DNA from: Bacteroidales bacterium
GTDB taxonomy: Bacteria > Bacteroidota > Bacteroidia > Bacteroidales > F082
Length of the DNA stretch: 64,000 bases
Assembly: GCA_024400305.1 (NCBI GenBank)
Contig: JAKSMX010000014.1
Location: forward strand, 1 to 64,000
Reading direction: 5' to 3'
Under the pieces are notes generated by a model, which was not told the DNA's origin, did not search any database, and saw nothing but the letters and a program-made list of their open reading frames with translations. The position numbers were made by a program, and so were the translations under genes. Below, piece after piece: positions 1 through 9,759 of the stretch. Position 1 is the stretch's first letter; every line of letters starts with the position of its first letter.

Positions 1-38
1 TTTGACCTATAGCGACATACCTATACAAAAAATCCTGC

Positions 39-111
39 AAATTGACCTATACGCCAAAAAATCCCTCATTGAGGAAAAAAAACAAGGAATTTTTACTTCA
101 TTGAGGGATTT
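39..111. repeat. Short motif plus inverted repeat at the left edge
   Basis: The first 181 bases hold no gene. Bases 39-59 carry a motif (core TTGACCTATACGCCAAAA) that recurs with two changes at 46913-46933. It is followed directly by an inverted repeat, AAATCCCTCA at 59-68 and TGAGGGATTT at 102-111, around a 33-nt A/T-rich loop. A second partial copy of the motif (TTTGACCTATA) opens the window at base 1. The role is unknown; the hairpin could end transcription from outside the window. Confidence 0.5.
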
Positions 112-127
112 ATTACAAATCATTATC

Positions 128-158
128 AAAAAAAAGGGCCGACGCCTCGCGCCAGCCC
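128..158 (-). terminator. Rho-independent terminator of glyS
   Basis: Read on the minus strand, a 10-bp stem (GGGCTGGCGC pairing with GCGTCGGCCC, two G-U pairs) with a 3-nt loop is followed by eight T residues. It lies 24 nt past the glyS stop codon and ends the glyS transcript. Confidence 0.8.
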
Positions 159-181
159 CTCTCTTATCTCTCTTCTCTCAA

Positions 182-1705
182 CTACTTCTTCGGCATCATC
201 TTCTTTCTGATAATCCCGAGAAGCTCGTCGGCGTTCACGCGGATCTGTTCCATGGTGTCGCGGTCGCGGACGGTGACGGTGTTGTCTTCAAGTGTCTGAT
301 TGTCAATGGTGACGCAGAGCGGCGTGCCGATGGCATCCTGTCTTCTGTAACGCTTTCCGATTGAGTCTTTCTCCTCGTACTGGCACATGTAGTCGTACTG
401 CAGCGAGTCCATGATCTCGCGGGCTTTCTCCGGAAGGCCGTCTTTCTTCACCAACGGCAAGACAGCGACCTTGTAAGGCGCGAGCATCGGAGGGAACTTC
501 ATCACGACGCGCTCGCTGCCGTCTTCGAGTTTCTCTTCGGTGTAGGCGTAGCTGAACATGGCGAGGAACATTCTGTCGAGGCCGATTGACGTCTCGATGA
601 CGTAAGGTGTGTAGCTCTCGTTCGTCTCCGGGTCGAAATATTGCAGTTTCTTGCCCGAGAACTCGGCGTGACGGCTGAGGTCGAAGTCGGTGCGGCTGTG
701 GACGCCTTCCAACTCCTTGAAGCCGAACGGGAAGTTGAACTCTATGTCGGTGGCGGCGTTGGCGTAATGCGCGAGTTTCTCGTGGTCGTGGAAACGGTAG
801 TTCTCAGCCGGGATGCCGAGTGAGAGGTGCCAGTTGAGGCGTTCCTCTTTCCATCTCTTGAACCATTCAAGCTCGGTGCCGGGGCGCACGAAGAACTGCA
901 TCTCCATCTGCTCGAACTCCCTCATCCTGAAGATGAACTGACGCGCGACGATCTCGTTTCTGAACGCCTTGCCGGTCTGCGCGATGCCGAACGGGATCTT
1001 CATGCGGCCAGTCTTCTGCACGTTCAGATAGTTCACGAAGATGCCCTGCGCCGTCTCGGGACGGAGATAGACGGTGTTCGCGCCTTCCGCCAACGAGCCG
1101 ATCTGCGTGGCGAACATCAGGTTGAACTGACGGACATCGGTCCAGTTGCGGGTGCCGCTGATCGGGCAGACGATGCCGAGGTCTTCGATGAGTTTCTTGA
1201 TGTCATCGAGGTCGTTGCGTTCCATCGCGCCGTAGAGACGGTGGCTGATTTCCTCAATCTCCTTCTTCCATTCGACGACGCGCGGGTTGGTGCTTACAAA
1301 CTGCTCCTTGTTGAAGGCATCGCCGAAGCGTTTCGCGGCCTTCTCGACCTCCTTGTTGATTTTCTCCTCAATCTTCGCCATGTAATCCTCAACGAGGACA
1401 TCGGCGCGGTAGCGTTTCTTGCTGTCTTTGTTGTCGATCATCGGGTCGTTGAAGGCATCGACGTGGCCGGAGGCCTTCCACACCGTCGGGTGCATGAAGA
1501 TGGCGGCGTCGAGGCCGACGATGTTCTCATGCATCTGCACCATGGCTTTCCACCAATATTCGCGGATGTTCTTCTTCAGTTCGACACCATTCTGGCCGTA
1601 GTCGTAAACGGCAGCCAGTCCGTCGTAAATGTCACTCGAAGGAAAGATGAAGCCGTATTCCTTGGCGTGTGACGTTATCTTCTTGAAAAATTCTTCTTGA
1701 TTCAC
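182..1705 (-). CDS. glyS: Glycine--tRNA ligase (homodimeric class II type)
   Basis: This cytoplasmic enzyme charges tRNA-Gly with glycine using ATP. The 507-residue product has the single-chain (alpha2) architecture rather than the split alpha/beta form of E. coli. The N-terminus shows the class II motif 1 region (FIFPSSDIYDGLAAVYDYG, residues 19-37). Further on are LRPETAQGIFVNYLN (about 218-232), a motif 2 arginine region (FRNEIVARQFIFRMREFEQME) and a C-terminal anticodon-binding domain (VAVLPLVKKDG onward). The ATG start is the only good one before the class II core. The gene follows queA, 137 nt downstream, across a repeat-rich spacer, so it may have its own promoter or be read through from queA. 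The family assignment is secure. Confidence 0.97.
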   Translation of the reverse strand: MNQEEFFKKITSHAKEYGFIFPSSDIYDGLAAVYDYGQNGVELKKNIREYWWKAMVQMHENIVGLDAAIFMHPTVWKASGHVDAFNDPMIDNKDSKKRYRADVLVEDYMAKIEEKINKEVEKAAKRFGDAFNKEQFVSTNPRVVEWKKEIEEISHRLYGAMERNDLDDIKKLIEDLGIVCPISGTRNWTDVRQFNLMFATQIGSLAEGANTVYLRPETAQGIFVNYLNVQKTGRMKIPFGIAQTGKAFRNEIVARQFIFRMREFEQMEMQFFVRPGTELEWFKRWKEERLNWHLSLGIPAENYRFHDHEKLAHYANAATDIEFNFPFGFKELEGVHSRTDFDLSRHAEFSGKKLQYFDPETNESYTPYVIETSIGLDRMFLAMFSYAYTEEKLEDGSERVVMKFPPMLAPYKVAVLPLVKKDGLPEKAREIMDSLQYDYMCQYEEKDSIGKRYRRQDAIGTPLCVTIDNQTLEDNTVTVRDRDTMEQIRVNADELLGIIRKKMMPKK

Positions 1706-1720
1706 TTTTTTCAGTTTTAA

Positions 1721-1844
1721 GTTTGGAGAGTTAAGAGTGGAATCACCACTTCTACCCTCCTTTATTAATTATTATTTAACTTTTATCTAAAAACTCCACT
1801 CTTAACTCTCAAAACTTCACTCTTAACTCTCAAAACTCCACACT
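1721..1844. repeat. Inverted and direct repeats in the queA-glyS spacer
   Basis: GTTTGGAGAGTTAAGAGTGG (from 1721) is inverted at 1795-1815 with one mismatch in 21. The right arm is also repeated directly: CACTCTTAACTCTCAAAACT occurs at 1797-1816 and again at 1818-1837. The closing piece AAAACTCCACACT (1832-1844) recurs at the end of asd (58496-58508). This is a dispersed intergenic repeat family of unknown role. Confidence 0.7.
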
Positions 1845-2892
1845 ACAATATTAGCATTGCGTCGCCGTAGGTGAAGAAATTGTATTTTTCAGCAACGGCT
1901 TCCTTGTATGCTTTCATGAGAAATTCGTATCCGGCGAACGCGGCGGTCTCCATCATCATCGGCGACTTCGGCAGATGGAAGTTGGTGACGAGTGCGTCGG
2001 CGGTGGTGAAGTCGTACGGCGGGAAGATGAACTTATTGGTCCAGCCGTCGAGCGGCTTGAGTTTTCCGGTGATGCTCACCACTGTTTCCATGACTTTCAG
2101 TGTCGTGGTGCCGACGGCGAACACTTTGTGTCCGGCTTCTTTTGTGTTGTTGACGGCGTCGCATGTCTCCTGCGAGATGCACATCTCCTCGGAGTCGGTC
2201 TTGTGTTTGGTGAGGTCTTCAACCTCGATTTCACGGAAATTACCCATGCCGGTGTGTAGCGTCAGTTCGGCGAAGTTCACGTCCTGTAGTTCCATGCGTT
2301 TCATGAGGATTTTGCTGAAGTGCAGGCCGGCTGTCGGGGCGGCGACGGAGCCTTCCATTTTCGCATAGACGGTCTGGTAGTTGAACTCGTCGTCGGGTTC
2401 GACGGGGCGGTTATGCACCTTCGGGAGCGGTGTCTCGCCGAGTCCCGTGATGACCTTCTTGAACTCTTCGTGCGTGCCGTCGAAGAGGAAACGCAGCGTA
2501 CGGCCACGCGACGTGGTGTTGTCGATGACCTCGGCCACGAGCTCGTCGTTCTCGCCGAAATAGAGTTTGTTGCCGATACGTATCTTGCGCGCAGGGTCAA
2601 CGAGGACGTCCCACAGACGGCTCTCGTGGTTGAGCTCGCGGAGCAGCATGACCTCTATTCTCGCACCCGTCTTCTCCTTCTCGCCGTAAAGACGCGCCGG
2701 GAAGACCTTGGTGTTGTTGATGACGAAAAGGTCGCCGGCACCGCAGTATTCAAGGATGTCGCGGAATGTCCTGTGTTCTATCGTCTGTGTGTCACGGTGA
2801 AGCACCATCATGCGCGCGTCTTCACGCTCCTTCGGCGGATAGCTCGCGATAAGGCTTGATGGCAGGTTGAATTTGAACTGAGATAGTTTCAT
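1843..2892 (-). CDS. queA: S-adenosylmethionine:tRNA ribosyltransferase-isomerase QueA
   Basis: QueA transfers and isomerises the ribose of S-adenosylmethionine onto 7-aminomethyl-7-deazaguanine in tRNA, making epoxyqueuosine at wobble position 34. The 349-residue length is typical. Family signatures are the N-terminal segment [42 protein letters not shown] (about 54-71), [12 protein letters not shown] (about 182-193), the loop [10 protein letters not shown], and the C-terminal [19 protein letters not shown] minus-strand promoter -7 element sits about 42 nt upstream of the ATG. No other queuosine gene is nearby; downstream lies glyS. The assignment is secure. Confidence 0.97.
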   Translation of the reverse strand: MKLSQFKFNLPSSLIASYPPKEREDARMMVLHRDTQTIEHRTFRDILEYCGAGDLFVINNTKVFPARLYGEKEKTGARIEVMLLRELNHESRLWDVLVDPARKIRIGNKLYFGENDELVAEVIDNTTSRGRTLRFLFDGTHEEFKKVITGLGETPLPKVHNRPVEPDDEFNYQTVYAKMEGSVAAPTAGLHFSKILMKRMELQDVNFAELTLHTGMGNFREIEVEDLTKHKTDSEEMCISQETCDAVNNTKEAGHKVFAVGTTTLKVMETVVSITGKLKPLDGWTNKFIFPPYDFTTADALVTNFHLPKSPMMMETAAFAGYEFLMKAYKEAVAEKYNFFTYGDAMLIL

Positions 2893-2933
2893 TGTCTCGA
2901 ATATGTTTTACTGATTTTTCCGTAAATAAGGTG

Positions 2934-2941
2934 CAAAGATA
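2934..2941 (-). promoter_or_regulatory. Bacteroidota -7 promoter element of queA
   Basis: Minus strand reads TATCTTTG, matching the Bacteroidota -7 consensus TAnnTTTG, 42 nt upstream of the queA ATG and just past the stop of the transporter gene. It makes queA independently transcribed. Confidence 0.65.
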
Positions 2942-2978
2942 CAACAGAATGAAAATTTTGTCAAGAGGAAAATTCACA

Positions 2979-4316
2979 TCATATTGAGTCTGCCTTTTTC
3001 CCCATCTTCATCGCCCTCCAGCCGTAGATCGTAACAATCAGGAAGCAGATGAAAGGAAGGATGAACGAGAAGTTCGTCGCCGAGATACTTCCGAATATGC
3101 CGGGTGCGGTATCGTCGAGGTCGATGATCGCGCCCTGAAGCGGCGGCATGATGGCGCCGCCCACGATGGCCATCACGAGGAACGCGGCTCCGAGCGTCGT
3201 GTCTTCACGCACGTCTTCAAGCGCGATGCCGTAAATCGTAGGGAACATGATGCTCATGAAGATTGAAATGGCGACGAGGCAAACCAAACCGGCCATCCCG
3301 TCAATCAATATAGCTCCGGCAGTGCAGCACATCGCTCCTATCCCGAACAACATCAATAACTTACGTGTATTAATAAACTTCATCAAGAAAGTGCCGATGA
3401 AACGTCCCGAGAGACAAAGTGCCATCGCGCCGATGTTCCACCACTGCGCCACGTCTTTCTCGATGCCGAGCCGACCGGCGTATTGGATGATGAACGTCCA
3501 GCACATGATCTGTGCGGCGACGTAAAACATCTGCGAGACGACGCCTCCACGGTAAATCTTGTTCTTCCACAGCCTGCGGAGCGAATCCTTGGCTTTCGGC
3601 TGCTCTTTCTGCTCGCCTTTCGCCACGTTCTTGTTCACAAAAATCGCGATGATGATGAACATCAGAACCACCACGACACCGATTGCAACGTATGGGTTTC
3701 TGATTGTGTTGAGGTCGTGTTCGCGAATCATCGTCTTCGTCGCCACGTCGAGCTGGCTGAAGTCGCCGACTCCGTACGTCGCGCTGACAGCATCGTTGTT
3801 GCTGTAAAGGTTTGAAAGGACAATCTGACTCGCGATTATCATTCCCGTCAGGGAGCCGACGGGGTTGAAGGCCTGTGCGAGGTTCAGGCGTCGAGTTGCC
3901 GTCTCCGGCGAGCCGAGAGATAAAATGTAAGGATTCGCCGTCGTCTCCAAAAACGCGAGTCCGAATGTCAGGATGTAAAGTGAGAGACAGAAAAGCAGGA
4001 AGCTCTGCGTGGAGGCCGACGGGATGAACATGAACGCGCCGACGGCATAAAGTCCGAGACCGAGCAGGATGCTGCTCTTGTAACTGAACCGCCTGATGAA
4101 AAACGCCGCCGGTATCGCCATCGTGGCGTAGCCGCCGTAGAACGCGAACTGTACCAGCGCAGCTTTGAAGTTCGAAATCTCAAGCGTGGTCTTGAAAACC
4201 GCCACCATCGGGTTCGTGATGTCGTTGGCAAATCCCCACAAGGCAAACAATGTGGTGATTAAGATAAACGTTACCAAATACTTACGTTCTACAAGCTTTG
4301 CTGATACATTTCCCAT
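2979..4316 (-). CDS. MFS sugar:H+ symporter, FucP family
   Basis: A 445-residue inner-membrane transporter of the major facilitator superfamily, with about 12 hydrophobic helices. It resembles the L-fucose:proton symporter family: FALWGFANDITNPMVAVFK near residues 24-42 matches the FucP helix 1 signature, followed by QFAFYGGYATMAIPAA and LFCLSLYILTFGLAFLETTANPYI. Substrate cannot be set from sequence; FucP relatives in Bacteroidota carry fucose, glucose/galactose or N-acetylglucosamine. No sugar-catabolic gene is adjacent, so context does not help. It lies 18 nt downstream of folB and is probably cotranscribed with it. Confidence 0.88.
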   Translation of the reverse strand: MGNVSAKLVERKYLVTFILITTLFALWGFANDITNPMVAVFKTTLEISNFKAALVQFAFYGGYATMAIPAAFFIRRFSYKSSILLGLGLYAVGAFMFIPSASTQSFLLFCLSLYILTFGLAFLETTANPYILSLGSPETATRRLNLAQAFNPVGSLTGMIIASQIVLSNLYSNNDAVSATYGVGDFSQLDVATKTMIREHDLNTIRNPYVAIGVVVVLMFIIIAIFVNKNVAKGEQKEQPKAKDSLRRLWKNKIYRGGVVSQMFYVAAQIMCWTFIIQYAGRLGIEKDVAQWWNIGAMALCLSGRFIGTFLMKFINTRKLLMLFGIGAMCCTAGAILIDGMAGLVCLVAISIFMSIMFPTIYGIALEDVREDTTLGAAFLVMAIVGGAIMPPLQGAIIDLDDTAPGIFGSISATNFSFILPFICFLIVTIYGWRAMKMGKKADSI

Positions 4317-4334
4317 TTCAATTATTTTTAAATG

Positions 4335-4685
4335 TTACATTTCAATTTCCACAGAGACGCTCTCCATCACGCCTCCGAGCGGCGGATTCATTTTTTTGAC
4401 TTTAACCCAGGCATACGACACCGCCGGGAAACTCTTACCGACAGCATCCAAGATACGACGCGCCACGTTTTCGAGAAGGTGCGACGGAATCATCATCTGC
4501 TCTTTGACAACTTGATAGACAGCCTGATAATTGACAGTGTCTTCAATATTATCCGACTTCTCTGCTTTCGAGGTGTCAACTTCCAGACTGAGGTCAACGT
4601 TGAACCACGTGCCTATCTTCTGCTCCTCCTCGAAGCAGCCGTGATAGGCGTAAAACTCCATTTTCTCTATTGATATAAGTGCCAT
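4335..4685 (-). CDS. folB: Dihydroneopterin aldolase
   Basis: This cytoplasmic enzyme of folate synthesis cleaves 7,8-dihydroneopterin to 6-hydroxymethyl-dihydropterin and glycolaldehyde. The 116-residue length is normal. Recognisable segments are the N-terminal MEFYAYHGCFEEEQKIGTWF (about 9-28; Tyr and His-Gly typical), TVNYQAVYQVVKEQMMIPSHLLENVARRI in the middle, and the C-terminal VKVKKMNPPLGG with the conserved Lys and Pro residues. It lies 54 nt downstream of gltX and just upstream of the FucP-like transporter; no other folate gene is present. Confidence 0.93.
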   Translation of the reverse strand: MALISIEKMEFYAYHGCFEEEQKIGTWFNVDLSLEVDTSKAEKSDNIEDTVNYQAVYQVVKEQMMIPSHLLENVARRILDAVGKSFPAVSYAWVKVKKMNPPLGGVMESVSVEIEM

Positions 4686-4739
4686 AGTCAGTTAGTTTAG
4701 GTGATTAGGTATTTAGGAATCCTAAACTCCTCAAACTCC

Positions 4740-6260
4740 TTAATTTCCTAATGCCTTTATTCCTTTTTCAATACGTTTCAAGGCTTCTTCCTTGCCGAGG
4801 AGCGCGAGGATCTCGTGAATGTGCGGGCCTTTGCCGGCACCGACGAGCATCAGGCGCAAGCCGTTCATTACCAAGCCCATGCCGAGTTCGTTGCTCGTAA
4901 TCCAGTCGTTCAAGGTCTTGTCGATGTTCTCGGCGGAGAAGTCATCGATTCCGTTGATGACCTCAGCGGCCTTTCTCATCATCTCGGCTGAATTTTCCTT
5001 CCAGCGTTTCTTGACGGTGACTTCGTCGTATGTCACAGGCTCTTCAAAGAAGAAGAAGCTCTGATCCCACAGTTCCTTCACGAAGTTGACGCGGTCTTTC
5101 ACCAACGCCGCCACTTTCGTAACGTATTGTAAATCAGCGTCGATGTTCTTTTCGGCTTTGAGCCACGCCTGATAGTCCCTGCCTACTTCCTCGCTTGACT
5201 TCTTCATCAGATATTCGTGGTTGAACCATTTCGCCTTTTCGACATTGAAACGTGCGCCCGACTTGCTGCAATGGTCGAAGGAGAACGCCTCGATGAGTTC
5301 GTCCATCGAGAAAATCTCCTGTTCTGTTCCAGGATTCCAGCCGAGGAGTGCGAGCATGTTGATGAAAGCCTCCGCATAGTAACCCGACTGTTTGTAACCT
5401 GACGAAATCTCGTGTGTCTCCTGGTTCTCCCACTGCATCGGGAAGACCGGGAATCCGAGACGGTCACCATCGCGTTTGCTGAGTTTGCCGTTACCGTCGG
5501 GTTTCAGCAGGAGCGGAAGATGCGCGAACTCCGGAGCCTCCCAGCCGAAAGCCTGATACAGAAGGACGTGCAATGGCATTGAAGGCAGCCATTCCTCGCC
5601 GCGGATGACGTGCGAGATGAGCATCAGGTGGTCATCGACGATGTTTGCGAGATGATATGTCGGCATTCCGTCCGACTTGAAAAGAACCTTGTCATCCAAG
5701 GTGTTGGTGTTCACCTTTATGTCGCCGCGGATGATGTCGTGCATCTCGACGATATGGTTCTCCGGCATCTTGAAACGAACCGTGTATGGAGTTCCAGCAT
5801 TGATTAAAGTATCGACTTCTTCCTTACTCATCGTCAGTGAGTTACGAAGATTTTTCCTGCTTTCTGCGTTATAGATGAAGGTTTTCTTCTGGGCTTCGGC
5901 TTCCGCGCGGTATTTGTCGAGTTCCCCGGCGGTGTCGAAAGCGTAGTACGCACAGCCTTTCGCAATAAGTTCGTCGCTGTACTGCTTGTAAAGATGCTTG
6001 CGGTTGCTCTGTTTGTAAGGGCCGTAGGGACCTCCGACGATGTCGCTTTCATCGAACTTGATGCCGCACCAATCGAGCGACTTGATGATATATTCCTCCG
6101 CGCCCGGCACGAAACGTGTCTGGTCGGTGTCTTCAATACGGAGCAGCATCTTGCCGCCGTTTTTCTTGGCGAAAAGATAATTGTATAATGCGGTTCTCAC
6201 GCCGCCGATGTGCAACGGTCCGGTCGGACTCGGTGCGAAACGTACACGTACTTCCTTCAT
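4740..6260 (-). CDS. gltX: Glutamate--tRNA ligase
   Basis: This cytoplasmic class I synthetase charges tRNA-Glu. Signatures: the HIGH motif within [21 protein letters not shown] at the N-terminus, and the KMSKS-type motif KLSKRDGD (about residue 258). The C-terminal anticodon-binding region is intact, with a product near 506 residues. A TTG at 6272 could add four residues, but the -7 promoter element at 6284-6291 puts the transcription start only a few bases away, so the ATG at 6260 is preferred. It heads a probable gltX-folB-transporter unit. Whether it also charges tRNA-Gln (non-discriminating) cannot be read from the sequence. Confidence 0.96.
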   Translation of the reverse strand: MKEVRVRFAPSPTGPLHIGGVRTALYNYLFAKKNGGKMLLRIEDTDQTRFVPGAEEYIIKSLDWCGIKFDESDIVGGPYGPYKQSNRKHLYKQYSDELIAKGCAYYAFDTAGELDKYRAEAEAQKKTFIYNAESRKNLRNSLTMSKEEVDTLINAGTPYTVRFKMPENHIVEMHDIIRGDIKVNTNTLDDKVLFKSDGMPTYHLANIVDDHLMLISHVIRGEEWLPSMPLHVLLYQAFGWEAPEFAHLPLLLKPDGNGKLSKRDGDRLGFPVFPMQWENQETHEISSGYKQSGYYAEAFINMLALLGWNPGTEQEIFSMDELIEAFSFDHCSKSGARFNVEKAKWFNHEYLMKKSSEEVGRDYQAWLKAEKNIDADLQYVTKVAALVKDRVNFVKELWDQSFFFFEEPVTYDEVTVKKRWKENSAEMMRKAAEVINGIDDFSAENIDKTLNDWITSNELGMGLVMNGLRLMLVGAGKGPHIHEILALLGKEEALKRIEKGIKALGN

Positions 6261-6283
6261 TTTTGTTCTCAATTAAATTTTTG

Positions 6284-6291
6284 CAAAAGTA
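6284..6291 (-). promoter_or_regulatory. -7 promoter element of gltX
   Basis: Minus strand reads TACTTTTG (TAnnTTTG consensus), 24 nt upstream of the chosen gltX ATG. It argues against the upstream TTG start. Confidence 0.65.
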
Positions 6292-6321
6292 GGAAAAAAT
6301 TGCACACGGTGGCATAAATTT

Positions 6322-6365
6322 AACATAAGTTGCACGAGTTTGATAACACAAGTTGCACGAATTTT
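6322..6365. repeat. Two copies of the AACACRAGTTRCACGA repeat
   Basis: AACATAAGTTGCACGAGTTT at 6322-6341 and AACACAAGTTGCACGAATTT from 6345 are tandem copies, 23 nt apart. They belong to the same family as the array beside the GxxExxY gene at 19741-19886, 13 kb away. They lie between divergent gltX and the DUF4175 gene. Confidence 0.6.
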
Positions 6366-6417
6366 ATTTGGTTGTTTATAACCTAAAAATCATTTCCTGT
6401 CGCTTGAAAAAATTCCA

Positions 6418-6425
6418 TATCTTTG
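6418..6425 (+). promoter_or_regulatory. -7 promoter element of the DUF4175 gene
   Basis: TATCTTTG matches TAnnTTTG and ends 18 nt before the ATG at 6444. A TTG start at 6423 would lie inside this element, so the ATG is the start. No clear -33 TTTG is seen at the ideal distance. Confidence 0.6.
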
Positions 6426-6443
6426 CAGGTTTTAATTATTATT

Positions 6444-9400
6444 ATGGGTAAAAATATTCTTTTTGAAAAAATCGAACGCTTCATCAGGAAGTTCTACTTG
6501 AACCGGCTCATTCAAGGTGTGTTGGTAGGTTCTATCTTGATGATTGTCTTTTATTTGATTTTCAATGGGATAGAATATTTTTCCTGGCTTCCGCAAAAAG
6601 GAAGGCTCGTGCTTTTGATTTTGTTTGTCTGCGTTTCAGCCTTTGTCATTGTTACTTTTTTTGCAATACCGATAATTAATCTCATTCGTTTCCGGAAGAA
6701 AATGACCGACCGTGAGGCTGCGGTTTTGATTGGAAAATTCTTCCCGGAAGTCAGCGACAAACTCCTGAACACGCTGCAACTTTCGGAAAATCTTTCCGGA
6801 AATTCAGACGACGAGCTGCTTGCCGCAACGATCGAGCAGCGCACCGAAAATCTGAAGCCGATCAATTTTTCTGATGCCATAAACCTTAAGGAAAATTATA
6901 AATATCTGAAAATCTTCGGTTTGACGTTTGTCATCTTGTCGGTTCTTATAATTTTCGTCCCTGACTTCACAAAGAAACCCGCCGAAAGAATCATCAAATT
7001 TTCTCAGACTTTTGAAAAACCGCTGCCTTTTGACGTAATTTTTTCATCTTCAAGGCTTGAGACGACACAGGGCAACGATGTCGAGTTTAACATTCACGTC
7101 ACTGGCGAGCGCATCCCCGATGCTTTCTACATCAAGGGCGAAAACGGAATCCGTCTCATGAACAAGCTGAATACCAACGACTTCCGTTTCATTTTCAAAA
7201 ACAATTACCAGAACGAGACTTTCCACATTGAAGGCGGCGACTACCGAAGCCGTGACATTGAACTGATTGTCCGCCCGAATCCGACACTGCTGTTTTATGA
7301 AACGGAATTGTGTTTTCCGAAATATATTCAAAGGAGGAACGAGACCGTCGCCGGAAAAACGAGAATCGTTGTCCCGCAAGGAACCAAGCTGAAATTCATG
7401 TTTCACACACGCGATGTCGATTCTCTTATTATCAATGTAAAAGATTATAAATCAATCATTTCTGATTCAATGAACGAAGGAACAAGATTCATCGCCTCAA
7501 AAGAATCAGACATTTTCATTTTTTATGTTAAAGCGTTGAAATCAAGCAGGTTAGATGTCACAATTTCGAATGAATGGAACGGAGAACTTGAACCGATACC
7601 TTTTATTATAGAGGTCGTTCCTGACGCTTTCCCAGACATTCAGGTTCAGAATTTCCACGAGGATTTTGCGAAACAGACGTATTATTCCGGCCTGATAGCC
7701 GACGATTACGGCTTCACGAAATTGCTTTATCATTTTGAAATTGACGGGAAACCGGAGCAGTCATTTGTCAAAAACATTGCGATTGACAAACGTCAAGCAC
7801 GCACCTCTTTTTATTATAGTGTTGATTTAGACACACTTAACGTTTTCCGCGGCGACGAGATAAAAACATATTTCGAGATTTTTGACAATGACGGCATCAA
7901 CGGCCCGAAATCGCGCCGTTCAGAGTTTTTTTATCTCAGTCTGCCGACGACCGAACAGCTTGATTCCATCGCCGAAAACTCTGAAAATCAAATCATTGAC
8001 AAGTTATCCCAAGATTCAAAAGAACTCGAAAACCTAAAACGCGACATTGAAGACATGCTTCGCGACCTGATGGCGAAAAAAGAACTCGACTGGAGCGACA
8101 AGGAGAAGATGAAAAACCTTTTGGAAAAACAGAAGCAGCTTCAGGAAGAATGGCAGAAAGTGCAGGAGGAGCAGAAAGAATTGTCAGACTTCTTGAAAAA
8201 CAACGAGTTGACTCCTGAAGAACTTTTGAAAAAACAAGAAGAGATCAACAAACTGTTTGAAGATGTGATTCCTGAGGATTTGAAAAAACTGATGGACGAA
8301 ATTGACAAGATGCTGGGCGAAATGCCCCGCGAGAAGATGCAGGAACTGATGAAAGAGATGAAGAAAAACAATGAGGAATTCTCGCAGATGATGGACAGAA
8401 ACCTCTCGCTTCTTCAGCAGCTTAAGGTCGAAAAAGAAGTCAACGAGCTGATAGAAAAGCTTAACGAACTTGGCGAAAAACTTGAAAGTAACACTGAATC
8501 TATTTCGGCTCAAGATGCTAAAAATCAATTCAATACGTTGGAGCAAAAAATGGATTCGGTTATGGAACAGAACAAGAATTTGCAGGATCCGTTTGACATT
8601 TCCAAAGACGAGGAGGCATCTGAGGAAATCAACAATGACTTGGACGATGCGGCGGAATCTGAAGACAGCGGCGATGAAAACGGCTCGCAGCAAAAGAAAG
8701 GCGATGCCGGAAAAAAGATGAAAGAGATGGCGGAAGGCCTGAATATGATGATGGCGGGTTCCGGCATGGAGCAGCTCGCCGAAGACGCACACCTTGTAAG
8801 AATATTACTCGAAAACGTGGTTCGTTCCTCTCACGCCGAGGAGTCGCTTCTCCAGGAGATCGGGAAAATGAAAACCGACGACCCAAGCGTTTCAGAAAAA
8901 ATCAGTCGCCAGAAAGAGATTTCGGAGAACTTCGTGATGGTTGACGACTCGTTGAAAAAAATGGCGTTACGTCAGACTTCCATCAAGAATTTTGTCTTTA
9001 ATGAATTGCAAATAATTGACAATCAATTACAAGGAGCGATGCAAGATATTCTGGAGCTGCATTTCGGGATGGCATCGAGCAAGCAGCAGAAAGCCATGAT
9101 GTCGATGAACAATCTCGCTTTGATGCTTGCTGAATCGTTGAATCAGATGGAGCAGCAAATGGACGGGATGAGCGGTTCCTGCTCGAAACCGGGAAAATCC
9201 AAAAACAGCAAAGGCAAGCCAAAAGACATTAAAAACATGAAAGATCTGCAACAGCAACTCGGACAGCAGCTGAAGGAAATGCAACAAAAGATGCAACAGA
9301 TGCAACAAAACGGGCAGCCAATGCCACAGATGAGCGAAGAAATGGCACGCATGGCGGCGCAGCAGGAAATGATTCGCGAAGGCATGCAGAAAATGCTCGA

Positions 9401-9755
9401 ACAGATGAAGAAAGACGGGATGCTTGGCGACGACGGTCTAAACCAAATAATAAAAGACATGGAGAAACTTGAAGAAGACTTGGTAAACAAACGGATCACC
9501 AACCAGACAATGAACCGTCACAGGGACATCATGTCACGAATGCTAAAGGCAGAAAAGGCACAGCAAGAACGCGAGAAAGACGAAAAACGCAAATCGAATG
9601 AATTTAAAGGAACGCAAAAAAGCCATAACATTGATGAATTGAAATACGAAGAAAACATAAGGAAACAACAGGACTTTTTACGTTCAAATCCAATAGAATA
9701 CGAGCCTTTCTTTAAAGAAAAGATTAACGAATATTTTTTGAAAAACAACAATTAG
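6444..9755 (+). CDS. DUF4175-family membrane protein with long coiled coil
   Basis: A protein of about 1103 residues of the DUF4175-like family common in Bacteroidota; its function is not established. Two hydrophobic segments near the N-terminus (about residues 27-47 and 55-80) and a third near 150-170 anchor it in the inner membrane. A periplasmic beta-rich region (about 190-510) resembles the usual Ig-like part of the family. From about 520 to the end the protein is highly charged coiled coil, very rich in Glu, Lys, Gln and Met, including a Q/M-rich run at about 930-1000. The ybeY gene starts 5 nt after its stop, so the two are cotranscribed. Length and layout fit family members. Confidence 0.75.
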   Translation: MGKNILFEKIERFIRKFYLNRLIQGVLVGSILMIVFYLIFNGIEYFSWLPQKGRLVLLILFVCVSAFVIVTFFAIPIINLIRFRKKMTDREAAVLIGKFFPEVSDKLLNTLQLSENLSGNSDDELLAATIEQRTENLKPINFSDAINLKENYKYLKIFGLTFVILSVLIIFVPDFTKKPAERIIKFSQTFEKPLPFDVIFSSSRLETTQGNDVEFNIHVTGERIPDAFYIKGENGIRLMNKLNTNDFRFIFKNNYQNETFHIEGGDYRSRDIELIVRPNPTLLFYETELCFPKYIQRRNETVAGKTRIVVPQGTKLKFMFHTRDVDSLIINVKDYKSIISDSMNEGTRFIASKESDIFIFYVKALKSSRLDVTISNEWNGELEPIPFIIEVVPDAFPDIQVQNFHEDFAKQTYYSGLIADDYGFTKLLYHFEIDGKPEQSFVKNIAIDKRQARTSFYYSVDLDTLNVFRGDEIKTYFEIFDNDGINGPKSRRSEFFYLSLPTTEQLDSIAENSENQIIDKLSQDSKELENLKRDIEDMLRDLMAKKELDWSDKEKMKNLLEKQKQLQEEWQKVQEEQKELSDFLKNNELTPEELLKKQEEINKLFEDVIPEDLKKLMDEIDKMLGEMPREKMQELMKEMKKNNEEFSQMMDRNLSLLQQLKVEKEVNELIEKLNELGEKLESNTESISAQDAKNQFNTLEQKMDSVMEQNKNLQDPFDISKDEEASEEINNDLDDAAESEDSGDENGSQQKKGDAGKKMKEMAEGLNMMMAGSGMEQLAEDAHLVRILLENVVRSSHAEESLLQEIGKMKTDDPSVSEKISRQKEISENFVMVDDSLKKMALRQTSIKNFVFNELQIIDNQLQGAMQDILELHFGMASSKQQKAMMSMNNLALMLAESLNQMEQQMDGMSGSCSKPGKSKNSKGKPKDIKNMKDLQQQLGQQLKEMQQKMQQMQQNGQPMPQMSEEMARMAAQQEMIREGMQKMLEQMKKDGMLGDDGLNQIIKDMEKLEEDLVNKRITNQTMNRHRDIMSRMLKAEKAQQEREKDEKRKSNEFKGTQKSHNIDELKYEENIRKQQDFLRSNPIEYEPFFKEKINEYFLKNNN

Positions 9756-9759
9756 TATA

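Noticed and set aside
827..1672. 281-codon open frame on the plus strand opposite glyS
   Set aside because: It is the antisense of a well-conserved synthetase, has no domain or ribosome-binding site, and arises from GC-rich third codon positions.
8184..8792. 202-codon minus-strand frame opposite the DUF4175 coiled coil
   Set aside because: Leu/Phe/His-rich antisense of Lys/Glu-rich coding sequence; no promoter and overlaps a clear gene.
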